From CBDBKE01 sp965218055 (GTDB taxonomy: Bacteria; Acidobacteriota; Terriglobia; JAJPHL01; JAPKYU01), in assembly GCA_965218055.1 (NCBI GenBank), contig CBDCKA010000001.1, positions 1-64,000 of the forward strand: a stretch of 64,000 nucleotides of DNA, given 5' to 3'. Of this stretch, positions 8,930-16,378 are shown piece by piece. Position 1 is the stretch's first letter; the number at the start of each line of letters is the position of its first letter. Below the pieces are notes generated by a model, which was given only the letters and a program-made list of their open reading frames with translations, searched no databases and was not told the DNA's origin. A program made the translations under genes and the position numbers.

Positions 8930-9143
8930 TCACCACCTCCTGTTGAAACGTGGCGCGGAAGGCCGAAAGCTCCGATCGTAAAAACCGGATGTTCCGGCCC
9001 ATCACGCGGAGATGGGGAATCTGCCGCCGCTCCACCCAAGGATACACGGTCTGCGGACTCACGCCAAGAAACCGGGCAGCCTCCTTCACCGTCAACGGTA
9101 CCTCCTGGGCCAAAGCCTGCATCACAACCGCCTCAACGAACAC
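8907..9143 (-). CDS. Excisionase-like helix-turn-helix protein
   Basis: A small protein (70-78 residues, depending on whether the first or second Met is used) with a MerR/excisionase-type winged-helix motif: LTVKEAARFLGVSPQTVYPW, then RRQIPHLRVMGRNIRFLRSEL. Such DNA-bending proteins set the direction of integrase action. Its 3' end overlaps the integrase start by 23 bp. Bases 9144-9324 upstream contain no secure gene; one minus-strand frame (LTPAMSAGVALRATGEAKTR) might be a pilin-like remnant, but this is weak. Confidence 0.8.
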   Translation of the reverse strand: MFVEAVVMQALAQEVPLTVKEAARFLGVSPQTVYPWVERRQIPHLRVMGRNIRFLRSELSAFRATFQQEVVNGTTEKA

Positions 9144-9324
9144 ATCTATCGCAACGAGGACTCAGAGCACACCTGTTCCAATGTCCAACAGTGACCATCG
9201 CCACCCAATCCCGCCGGCGGCGAGCGCTTTGAGCACGCGCGTCTTGGCTTCTCCCGTGGCGCGCAAGGCAACCCCGGCGCTCATCGCCGGCGTCAACTCT
9301 CTCTCGCCTTACTTTTTCTACCAG

Positions 9325-9489
9325 TCATTTGTGTAGGGGTCCCGCACGGCTTCCCGGATCTTCTTCCTCGCCGTCCACGTCCTCGGGGAAGATGTCGTAT
9401 TGTTCGGCGATCCAGGCCGGGACTTCCAGCGTCTCGTCACCGTCCCGGCCGAGTTCCCGGTCGAAGTCCTTGAGGTCTTCATCCCTCAT
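9325..9489 (-). CDS. Small acidic protein in the transfer operon
   Basis: 54 residues from an ATG at 9489, preceded by GGAGGG at good spacing. The sequence is MRDEDLKDFDRELGRDGDET and onward, rich in Asp and Glu, with no membrane segment or known domain. It overlaps the end of the VirB11 gene by 11 bp, which suggests translational coupling. I do not recognise the family; similar small acidic proteins follow trbB in some conjugative operons (weak inference). Confidence 0.6.
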   Translation of the reverse strand: MRDEDLKDFDRELGRDGDETLEVPAWIAEQYDIFPEDVDGEEEDPGSRAGPLHK

Positions 9490-10444
9490 CGTGTTCCCTC
9501 CGGATCGGCTTGATGATCCAGTGGTTCTGTGGCGCGTCGTAGCCCTGGACGAGCAGCGCTTCCTCCACGAAGCGGCGTCCTTCACGGCGCGTCATGTGAA
9601 TCACCATGGCGATACCGTCCACCACGCCCCGGCAGGTGACCTCCCAGGGAAGCTCACCGCCGCCCTGCATGGCGCAACTGGCGATGCGCGACAAGGCCGA
9701 CTCGGCGTTGTTGGCGTGTATGGTGGTGAGGGAGCCGCCGTGTCCGGTGTTGAGAGCTTGCAACAGGTCGGCGGCCTCCCCGCCACGCACTTCGCCCACA
9801 ACGATGTGATCCGGGCGGTGGCGCAGCGCGTGGCGAACGAGATCCCGGATCGTCACCGCTCCTTCCTGTAACCCGCGAGCCTCGAAGCGGACGCAATTCG
9901 AGCGCTCAATGCGAAGCTCGAGGGTGTCCTCGATGGCGACGATGCGCTCGTCGTCGGGAAGCAATTCAATAAGTGCGTTAAGCAGTGTGGTCTTGCCCGA
10001 TCCGGTGCCGCCGGAAACCAGGATGTTGCGCCGCGAGTGCAACACCCGCTCGGCTTCCGCCCGCACGTCTTCGGGGAGTGCGCCCTGCTCAACTAAATCC
10101 GCCGCCGAAAACGCCCGCTTCCCGAAACGGCGCACGGTGATCGCTACTTGAGGACTCGCGGGGGGAACACAGATCGCAACCCGCGAGCCATCGTCCAGGC
10201 GCGCATCGACAATCGGCGAGCTCGCAGGGTCCAGGCCCAAAGGCCGGGCGATGTGGATGGCTGCCCGTAGGAGGGCCGATTCGTCCAGGTCCGGCGCGTC
10301 ATGTGCCGTCAACCGCCCGGCCCGCTCGACCCAGACATTGCCGGGGCCGTTAATCATGATCTCGCTGACTTCGGAATCTTCCAGGGCGCTTTCCAATCCC
10401 GGTAGAAATGGTTTCAGGTGTTCCAGTCCACTCGCGGCGCTCAT
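9479..10444 (-). CDS. trbB: VirB11/TrbB-type secretion ATPase
   Basis: About 321 residues from the ATG at 10444, whose ATGA overlaps the stop of the coupling-protein gene. An N-terminal domain (SEIMINGPGNVWVE) is followed by the RecA-like ATPase: Walker A GGTGSGKTTLLNAL, Asp box IEDTLEL, Walker B HIVVGEVRGGEAADLL, and the His box GSLTTIHANNAESAL. This hexameric ATPase powers type IV secretion at the cytoplasmic face of the inner membrane. It is the only complete copy in the window; a truncated twin lies at 7176-7473. The gene appears undamaged although its upstream partner is broken by an IS. Confidence 0.92.
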   Translation of the reverse strand: MSAASGLEHLKPFLPGLESALEDSEVSEIMINGPGNVWVERAGRLTAHDAPDLDESALLRAAIHIARPLGLDPASSPIVDARLDDGSRVAICVPPASPQVAITVRRFGKRAFSAADLVEQGALPEDVRAEAERVLHSRRNILVSGGTGSGKTTLLNALIELLPDDERIVAIEDTLELRIERSNCVRFEARGLQEGAVTIRDLVRHALRHRPDHIVVGEVRGGEAADLLQALNTGHGGSLTTIHANNAESALSRIASCAMQGGGELPWEVTCRGVVDGIAMVIHMTRREGRRFVEEALLVQGYDAPQNHWIIKPIRREHDEG

Positions 10445-10979
10445 AATTGGCCTGCTTCTTTCGCTCTCCAATAGGAATAATCGAGGGGCAGATAGTGAGG
10501 CTTGAGGTAGACCCGTCGCGGCTCAAGCGACTGCGACCCGTCATAGGGCAGACAGATCGCTTGACAGTTCGAGAGCAACGTGAAGTCTCGCGGGTGAAAC
10601 ACGGCCTCGCGTTGCTCCCGGAAAGACTTGGTAGCGCCGATGCTGCCGCCGCCTCCCCCGGCGCGGCCTGAGAGCGGGGAGACTTCCGCCCGCTTGGAGG
10701 TCTCGCTGATGGTGTAGGATCCCTTGATCTTCGCCACCTGCCCGCACATTTCGCTTGCAATCTTGGCGCTGGCGTCGTCGCTGAGAGACAGGAAAATCCG
10801 TGTGCGGAGCGTCTGCAACAGCGACCGCCAAGCTTCCGAGCTTCCCAACACGGAGCGAAGCGAGGAAATGGATTGCGTGGCGACAATCGGGATGCAGCGG
10901 CATTGCCGCGTCAGCGCAAAGGATTTCTCATCGCCCGATGGATCGTCCTCGCCCACCGAAGCGAAGGCTTGTCAAGGAC
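10441..10979 (-). pseudogene. TraG/VirD4-type coupling protein, C-terminal piece
   Basis: About 180 residues from VGEDDPSGDEKSFALTRQCR to YSYWRAKEAGQL. They include VATQSISSL (sensor region), a Gly-rich stretch (GRAGGGGGSIG) and the conserved end SLEPRRVYLKPHY. The 5' side is cut by the IS3-family element at 10980, and the sequence beyond the IS is a different gene, so the N-terminal two-thirds is not here; related pieces are at 5378-7179, 26636-27074 and 31314-31511. The stop overlaps the VirB11 start. Confidence 0.85.
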
Positions 10980-11011
10980 TGATTTCTTTAGACACTGATT
11001 CTGAGAGTTTT

Positions 11012-11806
11012 TTACGCGACTAACGCATACCGTTTGGCGAATACCACAGGCGGCATGTTGAGCGCGGAGTGAATCCGCGTGTTGTTGTAGTCCCACAGGG
11101 TGCGGTAGATCTCCGCCACTAGCTCCCCCAGTGTTTTGAAGCGGTTCGGATCTCCCAGGTCAACCTTGAATTTGTCGTAGAACGATTCCTGGTATCCGTT
11201 CTCCCAAGGGCACCCCGGGCGGCTCCGTGAAATCACGATGCCGCATCCATCAAGGATTTCAGTGAACGCCATCGCGTCATACTCCCTCCCGTTGTCGGAG
11301 TGGAATAGACCCGGGCGCGGATGATGGAGCAGGGCGTTGGAAAGCGCCTGAATGGTGAGCGCGGCTCCCTTTCTCACCGCAACCTGGATTCCCAGGATCC
11401 GGCGGGTGTAGAGATCGATCACGGTCGCCACATAGACCTTCTTTCCGTGCTGCACGAACTCGGTGAAGTCCGTTGCCCAGATGTGGTTTGCATATGCGGG
11501 CATGAGCGCGAGCAGGAGGTTGGGATAGGTCCGGGAAACCTTGGATTTTCTCCATTTTCTGCCTCTCCTGCGGTAGGGCTTGATGCCAAACAGACGCATG
11601 ACCCTCTGCGCCCGCTGGCGGCAGAGTCCCAGTGCCGTAGCAATTCGCCGGGAGCCGTAGGAGGGATGGATCTGCAGCTCTTCTTCCAGGCGGACCTTGA
11701 GGCGCCAGTCCTTCTCCTTCATTCTTGGGACGTAATACAGGCTCGCGCGGGATATGCCAAGGGCTCGGGCAAGCGCTGATTTGTTTCTTCCTTCGCTCAA
11801 TTGTTT
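11012..11806 (-). CDS. IS3-family transposase OrfB
   Basis: The rve-type DDE domain shows IWATDFTEFV (first Asp), FHSDNGREYD (second Asp) and CPWENGYQESFYDKFK (Glu). Upstream is the helix-turn-helix linker SALARALGISRASLYYV and the HTH_21-like segment HPSYGSRRIATALG. OrfB lies in the -1 frame relative to OrfA; an A7 stretch at about 11804-11810 allows ribosomes to make the OrfAB fusion transposase. The frame is uninterrupted, so the element could still be active. Confidence 0.87.
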   Translation of the reverse strand, partial: KQLSEGRNKSALARALGISRASLYYVPRMKEKDWRLKVRLEEELQIHPSYGSRRIATALGLCRQRAQRVMRLFGIKPYRRRGRKWRKSKVSRTYPNLLLALMPAYANHIWATDFTEFVQHGKKVYVATVIDLYTRRILGIQVAVRKGAALTIQALSNALLHHPRPGLFHSDNGREYDAMAFTEILDGCGIVISRSRPGCPWENGYQESFYDKFKVDLGDPNRFKTLGELVAEIYRTLWDYNNTRIHSALNMPPVVFAKRYALVA

Positions 11807-12057
11807 TTTTGAGTCATGGAGAGCTTGAGCGTGATCTCGCCCACGAGTTCCAGGAGTTCTCTGTTCTGCTTCTGAAGTCGGGAGAACTCCGCCCAGGACG
11901 GGGCACCGGTTGCTCCTTTTACCATCCAACCATAGATGCTCCCTTCAGAAATACCGTGATCCTTGGCGGCCTGGGCCACCGAGATGTCTTCTTCCTTGAC
12001 GCGGCGTAGGATATCGGCTTTTACGTCAGCTGCAATACGATGATGTTTTTTGTTCAT
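11797..12057 (-). CDS. IS3-family OrfA (DNA-binding subunit)
   Basis: 86 residues: MNKKHHRIAADVKADILRRV, the helix-turn-helix VAQAAKDHGISEGSIYGWM, and a C-terminal leucine-zipper-like coiled coil (SRLQKQNRELLELVGEITLK). It overlaps OrfB and ends just after the slippery A7 run. OrfA binds the terminal repeats and, alone, usually represses transposition (family knowledge). Confidence 0.87.
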   Translation of the reverse strand: MNKKHHRIAADVKADILRRVKEEDISVAQAAKDHGISEGSIYGWMVKGATGAPSWAEFSRLQKQNRELLELVGEITLKLSMTQKNN

Positions 12058-12104
12058 ATGACACCAGGGTAGTTAATTCCCAACCTCAGTGTCTAAATTA
12101 CCCA

Positions 12105-12987
12105 GTCCAGGGCAGTCCGATACTGATCTTCCACGGTTGCATTGCTTCTGCCTCAGAGTTCGATGGAGCCCTTGTCTCGATCTCTTCCGCCTCCGGTGCT
12201 GTGATCCTGGCCGAGCGCCCGCGCCACTCGCGCCGATACTTTTCACGCTGTAGTGCTCCGTCGCAATCTCGACGTTCACGCGCCCGGTGCGGCCCTCGAT
12301 GTCGTGGTACTCAAGTTGGGCGTCCGAGTACTCCACCCGTCCGTCCTTGACGGGGAGCCCCAGCGCCTCCGCCGCCTCGAACCGTACGGCGTCCGCCGCC
12401 GTCTTCCCGCCACGCGCTCTCGCGGTTTCCGTGGCGCGGGCGATCTCGCGTTTGAGTTCGGCATCAATACGGACCCGCTTGAGGACGGCTCCTTGTTCGA
12501 GTAGACGTACCTGCTCCATCCTTGCGGCGCGAAACACGGCCACGTCATGTTGAAGCTCACCGTGTTTCACGAGCCCGCTCCATGCCTTCTGCTCTTTGTC
12601 GAGTCCTTGTTCTCGCGCCACGCGCTCCGCCCGCTCCACTCCGCGCTCGGTGAGCATGAGCACCTTGTAGGCGCCCCCTTGCGGCCCACGGGCGATGTGC
12701 TCCCGAACGTGCCCGTCGCGAACCATCCGATCCACGGCCCGACGTGCCGCGTAGGGTTGTCCATCGAAATAAGCTTCGGCCAGATCGCGGTAGGCGATGC
12801 TGCGATACATCCCCAGGTCGGCCACCGCCCGATTCATGCGGCCCGCAAAACTCTTGCGCTCCGTGCGCGGATCGTATTCGCGCCGGTGCCCGTCGCGCTG
12901 TCTCTGTTCTCGCTCCTTCGCGTAGTCGTGCCTGGGGCGAGTTACGGTCCTGCGGGGATCGGTAGCCAGGTCTCGCGGATCTAACAT
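12105..12987 (-). pseudogene. Replication-relaxation-like winged-helix protein, 3' end lost
   Basis: Starts MLDPRDLATDPRRTVTRPRH with a charged N-terminus. A winged-helix segment follows (LAEAYFDGQPYAARRAVDRM, then a KVLMLTERG wing). The last part, VRIDAELK...VEYSDAQLEY...VNVEIATEHY, resembles the nuclease-like domain of replication-relaxation family proteins found on conjugative elements. After VKSIG the reading becomes low-complexity, Arg-rich sequence and runs into the IS at 12104, while an alternative frame there stays plausible. This suggests a frameshift plus truncation. The stop used at present lies inside the IS (12073). Confidence 0.55.
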
Positions 12988-12996
12988 GGTCCCTCC

Positions 12997-14079
12997 TTAC
13001 CGGCTCGGCCCAACGTTTCGTTGCTGCTGTTGCGCGGGCTGCTCCGTGGGTTGTTTGGGGGTGTGGCTGACCTGCGGCTCGCGAGCGTGAGAGTATTTCC
13101 GGGTCAGTTCCGCCGCCCACTCTTTGGCGGGCGCGTCCCGGTTGCGTTCAATCGCCCGGTCGATGAGGTAATCGCTCATCCGTTGTGCGTCTCGCGCCGC
13201 CCGGTGGATCTCGTACGGGTCTTTTTCCAGGACCGCAACCCAGTTCTCGACATAGGCCGCTCCCCGCTGCGGGTCATGCCCCACGCCCACGCGCTCCCCC
13301 GTCATCATGGCGCTGATCTCGGCCCGCAATTCCTCGCGGGCATACTCCGGCGATCCAAAGCCCTTCTCCATCCCCTCTTTGAGCGTGTCCCGGTCCATTC
13401 GATCCGGGTGGCCGGTCGAGTGCCCGCATTCATGCAGTGTCGTTTGGTAGTAGCCGTTCCGGGTCGGGAACTGCCTCGGCTCCGGGAGAACAACCTTATC
13501 CTCAGCCATGCGGTAATAGGCGCGATCACCGGGGACGTGTTGCACCGTTGGCCCGCTCGCCTCAATCACCCGCTCCGCTTCGTCGTGTGTTTTTCATTCG
13601 GGCCGCGCTTGCGCCTGTCGAGGCCTCAACTCCAATCCATCGGCCTGTTCGACATTGAACACCGTGTACTGTTTGCAAACGGGAATCCTCCGCTGCTCTT
13701 CGGTGAAGATCGTTTTTCCGTCCTTGTCCTTCACCGTCTTTCCCTGTTCGTCCTTCTCGGCCTTCCGGTCCACGCGCTTGTAGATCAAGACGGTTGTTCC
13801 TTTCTCGCCTTTGCGAACCTGCCCGCCCGCCGCCTTGATCTGGTTGTAGGTGCCCCAACGGTTGTCTCCCCGGCCATCCCGGATGCTCCGGCTCATCAGG
13901 TAGAGGCTGTTGCCGCCCGTGTACCTGTTGCCGGTCGAGAAGTTTTCCGGGGTGCAGTTCTCCCCCGGCTTCCACGGCTTCTGCCAAGGCGCAACGCCCG
14001 CCTTGATCTGCTTTACGATCTCCCCGCTAACTTTCTTTGCGTACTCTTCGCTGCCCTGCCAGAACGTCTTTTTTTCCAT
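12997..14079 (-). pseudogene. ardC: ArdC-type anti-restriction protein with an in-frame TGA
   Basis: The N-terminal ssDNA-binding domain (APWQKPWKPGE, NRYTGGNSLYLM, GTYNQIKAAGGQVRKGEKGT) and the C-terminal zincin metallopeptidase (TTLHECGHSTGHPDR, an HExxH-type motif, then the second Glu in YAREELRAEISAMM) are in the same frame. They are separated by one TGA at 13594-13596, between RPE and KTHDEAERVIEASG. Trp is plausible at this position in the family, so a single G-to-A change would explain it. ArdC proteins protect incoming plasmid DNA from restriction. Without readthrough only the N-terminal 161 residues are made; an internal GTG at 13569 could start the metallopeptidase part. Confidence 0.82.
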
Positions 14080-14221
14080 CCGCCGCCCCCGTTTCGCTCC
14101 GCTCTTGAAACTCCGTCATGTCTTCGATCATCGAACCGAATCTCTCCATCGGCTTCACCAACTCCCCCGGCTTCCACCCCTTCTGCCAGGGCGCTCCGCC
14201 ACGCTTGCCGGGGTTAGTCAT
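14027..14221 (-). CDS. Small protein with an ArdC-like opening
   Basis: 64 residues from an ATG at 14221 that overlaps the stop of the preceding small gene. The segment APWQKGWKPGELVKP closely resembles APWQKPWKPGENCTP of the ArdC gene, whose start it overlaps by 53 bp. It is either a partial tandem duplication of the ArdC N-terminus or a small relative; the rest is charged and unrecognised. The arrangement suggests one leftward operon (14405 to 12105). Confidence 0.4.
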   Translation of the reverse strand: MTNPGKRGGAPWQKGWKPGELVKPMERFGSMIEDMTEFQERSETGAADGKKDVLAGQRRVRKES

Positions 14222-14405
14222 GGGGGTCGAACCTGGCGGCGTCGATCTCTTCATCGATGCCCACGTCCTCGACGATCAAACCGATTTGATCCGCGAGTTC
14301 GTGGGGCAACTCGACCGGAAGCCCACGCTTCAACGCCTCGTGAAAATCCTTCTCAGTTCTGACCGATAGGATGGTTTCGCCGTTCTCTTCTCTTTGGTGC
14401 TTCAT
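14214..14405 (-). CDS. Small acidic protein upstream of ardC
   Basis: 63 residues, MKHQREENGETILSVRTEKD..., with a strong ribosome-binding site (GGGAG) 6-7 nt before the ATG at 14405. It contains DFHEALKRGLPVELPHELAD and an acidic C-terminus. I do not recognise the family; its size and position resemble accessory proteins of anti-restriction operons. No antitoxin-type DNA-binding motif is visible. It is the first gene of the leftward ardC group. Confidence 0.55.
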   Translation of the reverse strand: MKHQREENGETILSVRTEKDFHEALKRGLPVELPHELADQIGLIVEDVGIDEEIDAARFDPHD

Positions 14406-14572
14406 CTTTTCTCCCTCTCCTGGTCGATCTTCTTCACGCCCACACGCCCACACACGATGCAAACGGGTTGGATGGCGGTTTGGAGCCGCTCCAATCGGAG
14501 CCGATCCTGAAACATCTCCGACAATGGCGTGCTCACTACCCTTCCCGTCCATGTCGCCCCGATGTTGCCCGA

Positions 14573-14842
14573 TCAGCCGCTGCCGGCGGAAGTATGATCC
14601 GTCACGCGCCGGAGACGGCACCGGTCCCGGTAAGCCCGTTGTCGGTCCCGGTGATCGAACCGTCCTTCCCGACTTTGCTGGTGTCGCCGTTTGGCGCGCC
14701 GCGTCTGTGCGCGTCTCATCCGGCCTCGGCACCCATCCCCGCAGTAGACCTGCCCCCGATAGCAGCTCCCGCAGATGTAAAACATCACCCCGCAACCCGA
14801 CCCTCGACAAAATAACTGTCGAAACACCACTTCCTGGGCCAT
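14573..14842 (-). CDS. Cys-rich small protein (zinc-ribbon-like)
   Basis: About 89 residues from the ATG at 14842. The Cys pattern is CRGSGCG, then FYICGSCYRGQVYCGDGCR, followed by an Arg-rich tail with RRHQQSREGRFDHRDRQRAYR. This layout, CxxC pairs followed by RRHQQS...DHRDRQRxYR, matches a widespread family of uncharacterised proteins found near mobile elements. Function unknown; probably binds zinc (inference). The neighbouring stretch 14406-14572 has no gene I can support. Confidence 0.55.
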   Translation of the reverse strand: MAQEVVFRQLFCRGSGCGVMFYICGSCYRGQVYCGDGCRGRMRRAQTRRAKRRHQQSREGRFDHRDRQRAYRDRCRLRRVTDHTSAGSG

Positions 14843-14931
14843 CGCACCCCGCACGGGTGTGAATAACGGCCATCTGTCGTGGCACTCCGAGCTTGCTGTA
14901 GCCGTGCCCTTTGACCAGGGCCGCCATAAAC

Positions 14932-14965
14932 AAAACCCCGATCGCTCTCACGATCGGGGGTTTTT
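14932..14965. terminator. Bidirectional rho-independent terminator
   Basis: A perfect 9-bp stem, CCCCGATCG (14936-14944) and CGATCGGGG (14951-14959), with loop CTCTCA. It has AAAA on one side and TTTTT on the other, so it can stop transcripts from both directions. It separates the leftward small genes from the rightward hypothetical gene at 14987. Confidence 0.85.
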
Positions 14966-14986
14966 CCTTTTCTCCGCGCCGCCTGA

Positions 14987-15661
14987 ATGAATCCCAGGTT
15001 TGCGCAAGACACGGCCATTCAGTATTTCTCGCGCAGCTCCGGCCCCGCCCTTGCGGAAGTTGCCGAAAGCATTTTCCGGAAGATCCTGAACGACTTGGAA
15101 CTCGGGGATAGTGTCGATGGGCGCCGCGCATTCAACGACGCTCTGTGGAGGGAAATCCGGAAAATGCCGGAATTCGGCTATTTCCCAAACATGGAAGGCA
15201 GCGACGCCGTTTCTACATATTCCCGGAAAATACGACGTGACGTTATCGGCCCGCTCAATTCAAGGAACGCGAACAGCAGAACATCCACGAGCAATGAGAA
15301 GGGCAGTTGCGGCAACGACCCCGCAGCCCTCCTGAGCTTGGCCATGAAACTGACCGGCAAACTCCCGCAAGAACTTTGCCGGGACGACGTTCTTCGGGCG
15401 GCGCACTACGAGGGCGACACCATCGCGAACCAACTGAGCCAGGCCTTCACCAGCTACCAGGTGGAACAGTGCTCGTGGGCGCATATGCAAAGCGAAGTAG
15501 TTGAGAAGAGTGTTCAAAGTCTGATGGCTGAATATCGCCAGGAAAGATGTCCGCCGTGGGTAACGTTGAGAGGGAACCTGGACCGGATGCGGGAGGCCTC
15601 CGAGGATCCAGAACTGTTCAATTTCAAGTTTTCCGATCCAGAGGAACCGCCCGGCGCGCGG
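14987..15661 (+). CDS. Hypothetical protein (unrecognised, 3' end fused to debris)
   Basis: The frame opens MNPRFAQDTAIQYFSRSSGP and has balanced composition for about 220 residues (QLSQAFTSYQVEQCSWAHMQ, then VEKSVQSLMAEYRQERCPPW). It then turns into low-complexity sequence near 15661 and drifts on to a stop at 16063, apparently because it was joined to an antitoxin remnant. I recognise no domain. A terminator lies 21 bp upstream, so transcription must begin close to the start codon. Confidence 0.4.
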
Positions 15662-15719
15662 CCCTCCGGTACTTGCGGCGTCGGTCATCGCGGCCGGGCC
15701 TACCAGCGCAGGGTGAGGC

Positions 15720-16052
15720 GCAGCATGAGCCCCGGCTCGGGGGAGGTGTCCCCGAGGAAGTTCGGGACGGACTGGCGTCGCGAGCGGTTTTTCAACGGCA
15801 ATCGGTGCAGGAGTTCCTCCGCTGCGAGTTGGAACGGATCGCCTCCCGGCCCTCCGTCGGCGTGTGGCTGCAAGGAGTTCGCAACCGCAAGGAAGCGGCG
15901 GAGGCCCGCGTCCAACCGTCCAGCATCTTACGAGCCCGTGACGCGGACCGGACGTGACTACGGTCGTCGATGCATCCGTACCCGTCGCGGCCTGGGTCGA
16001 CTCGGGACGCGAGGAAAAATGGGCGGAATCGGTGATCGTCGGGGGCTCTTTG
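15720..16052 (+). pseudogene. VapBC-type toxin-antitoxin remnant (FitA-like antitoxin plus PIN start)
   Basis: VPEEVRDGLASRAVFQRQSV and the following LERIASRPSVGVWL match FitA/VapB-type ribbon-helix-helix antitoxins, but no start codon exists in this frame near the right place. Its stop overlaps a GTG at 15954 (GTGA) that starts VTTVVDASVPVAAWVDSGRE, the opening of a PIN-domain VapC with the first catalytic Asp (DAS). After about 33 residues, at roughly 16050, the toxin is replaced by the end of an inverted repA fragment. Both partners are therefore inactive. Confidence 0.65.
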
Positions 16053-16053
16053 G

Positions 16054-16330
16054 GCAGTCATGATGAGCTTGTAGGGGCCGTTGACTCGCTTGTACTGATG
16101 CCGGTCACCTGGGTTGGTGCGGGGTAGGCTGCACAGTGCCATCAACCGCGCCATGAAACCCAGATCGGATCCGCTTTGCTCGCCGAAACAAGCTGGTTCA
16201 CTTGGTCGAGTTGGGTGAAGTGGTGAAGCGCCTGGGGCGTGGCTTCGCGGATCGCCTTCAGCGGCCCGTCCAGGTCGGAGAAGGCATCACCGAATCGGAA
16301 CCAACTCGCCGCGTTGACGCTCCATAGCTT
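16054..16330 (-). pseudogene. RepA-type replication initiator, N-terminal fragment
   Basis: LKAIREATPQALHHFTQLDQ and VNQLVSASKADP are followed, after a one-base frameshift near 16165, by FMARLMALCSLPRTNPGDR and QYKRVNGPYKLIMTAQ. This order matches the first third of plasmid RepA initiators (the NGPYxLIMTA block). The fragment is cut at 16053, where the VapC remnant begins in the opposite orientation. A C-terminal RepA-like fragment is found at 28814-29040. It shows that a plasmid-type replicon once belonged to the element. Confidence 0.6.
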
Positions 16331-16378
16331 TATTCTCCCATGTTCCCCAGACAAGACAGGGGACACCACTGCCGCCAT

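Larger units (their letters stand above)
10980..12104 (-). mobile_element. IS3-family insertion sequence (first type)
   Basis: 1125 bp with TG...CA ends and the shared inner repeat TTTAGACACTGA (10987-10998) and TCAGTGTCTAAA (12086-12097). It carries orfA and orfB in the usual overlapping arrangement, with an A7 run for -1 frameshifting. The flanks belong to two different genes and show no target duplication, so it sits at a recombination junction. Confidence 0.85.

Noticed and set aside
7042..13596. Reassignment of TGA to Trp in this genome
   Set aside because: Two mobile genes have TGA at plausible Trp positions, but chromosomal genes such as moxR and the ZIP transporter gene end in TGA, so a code change is unlikely.
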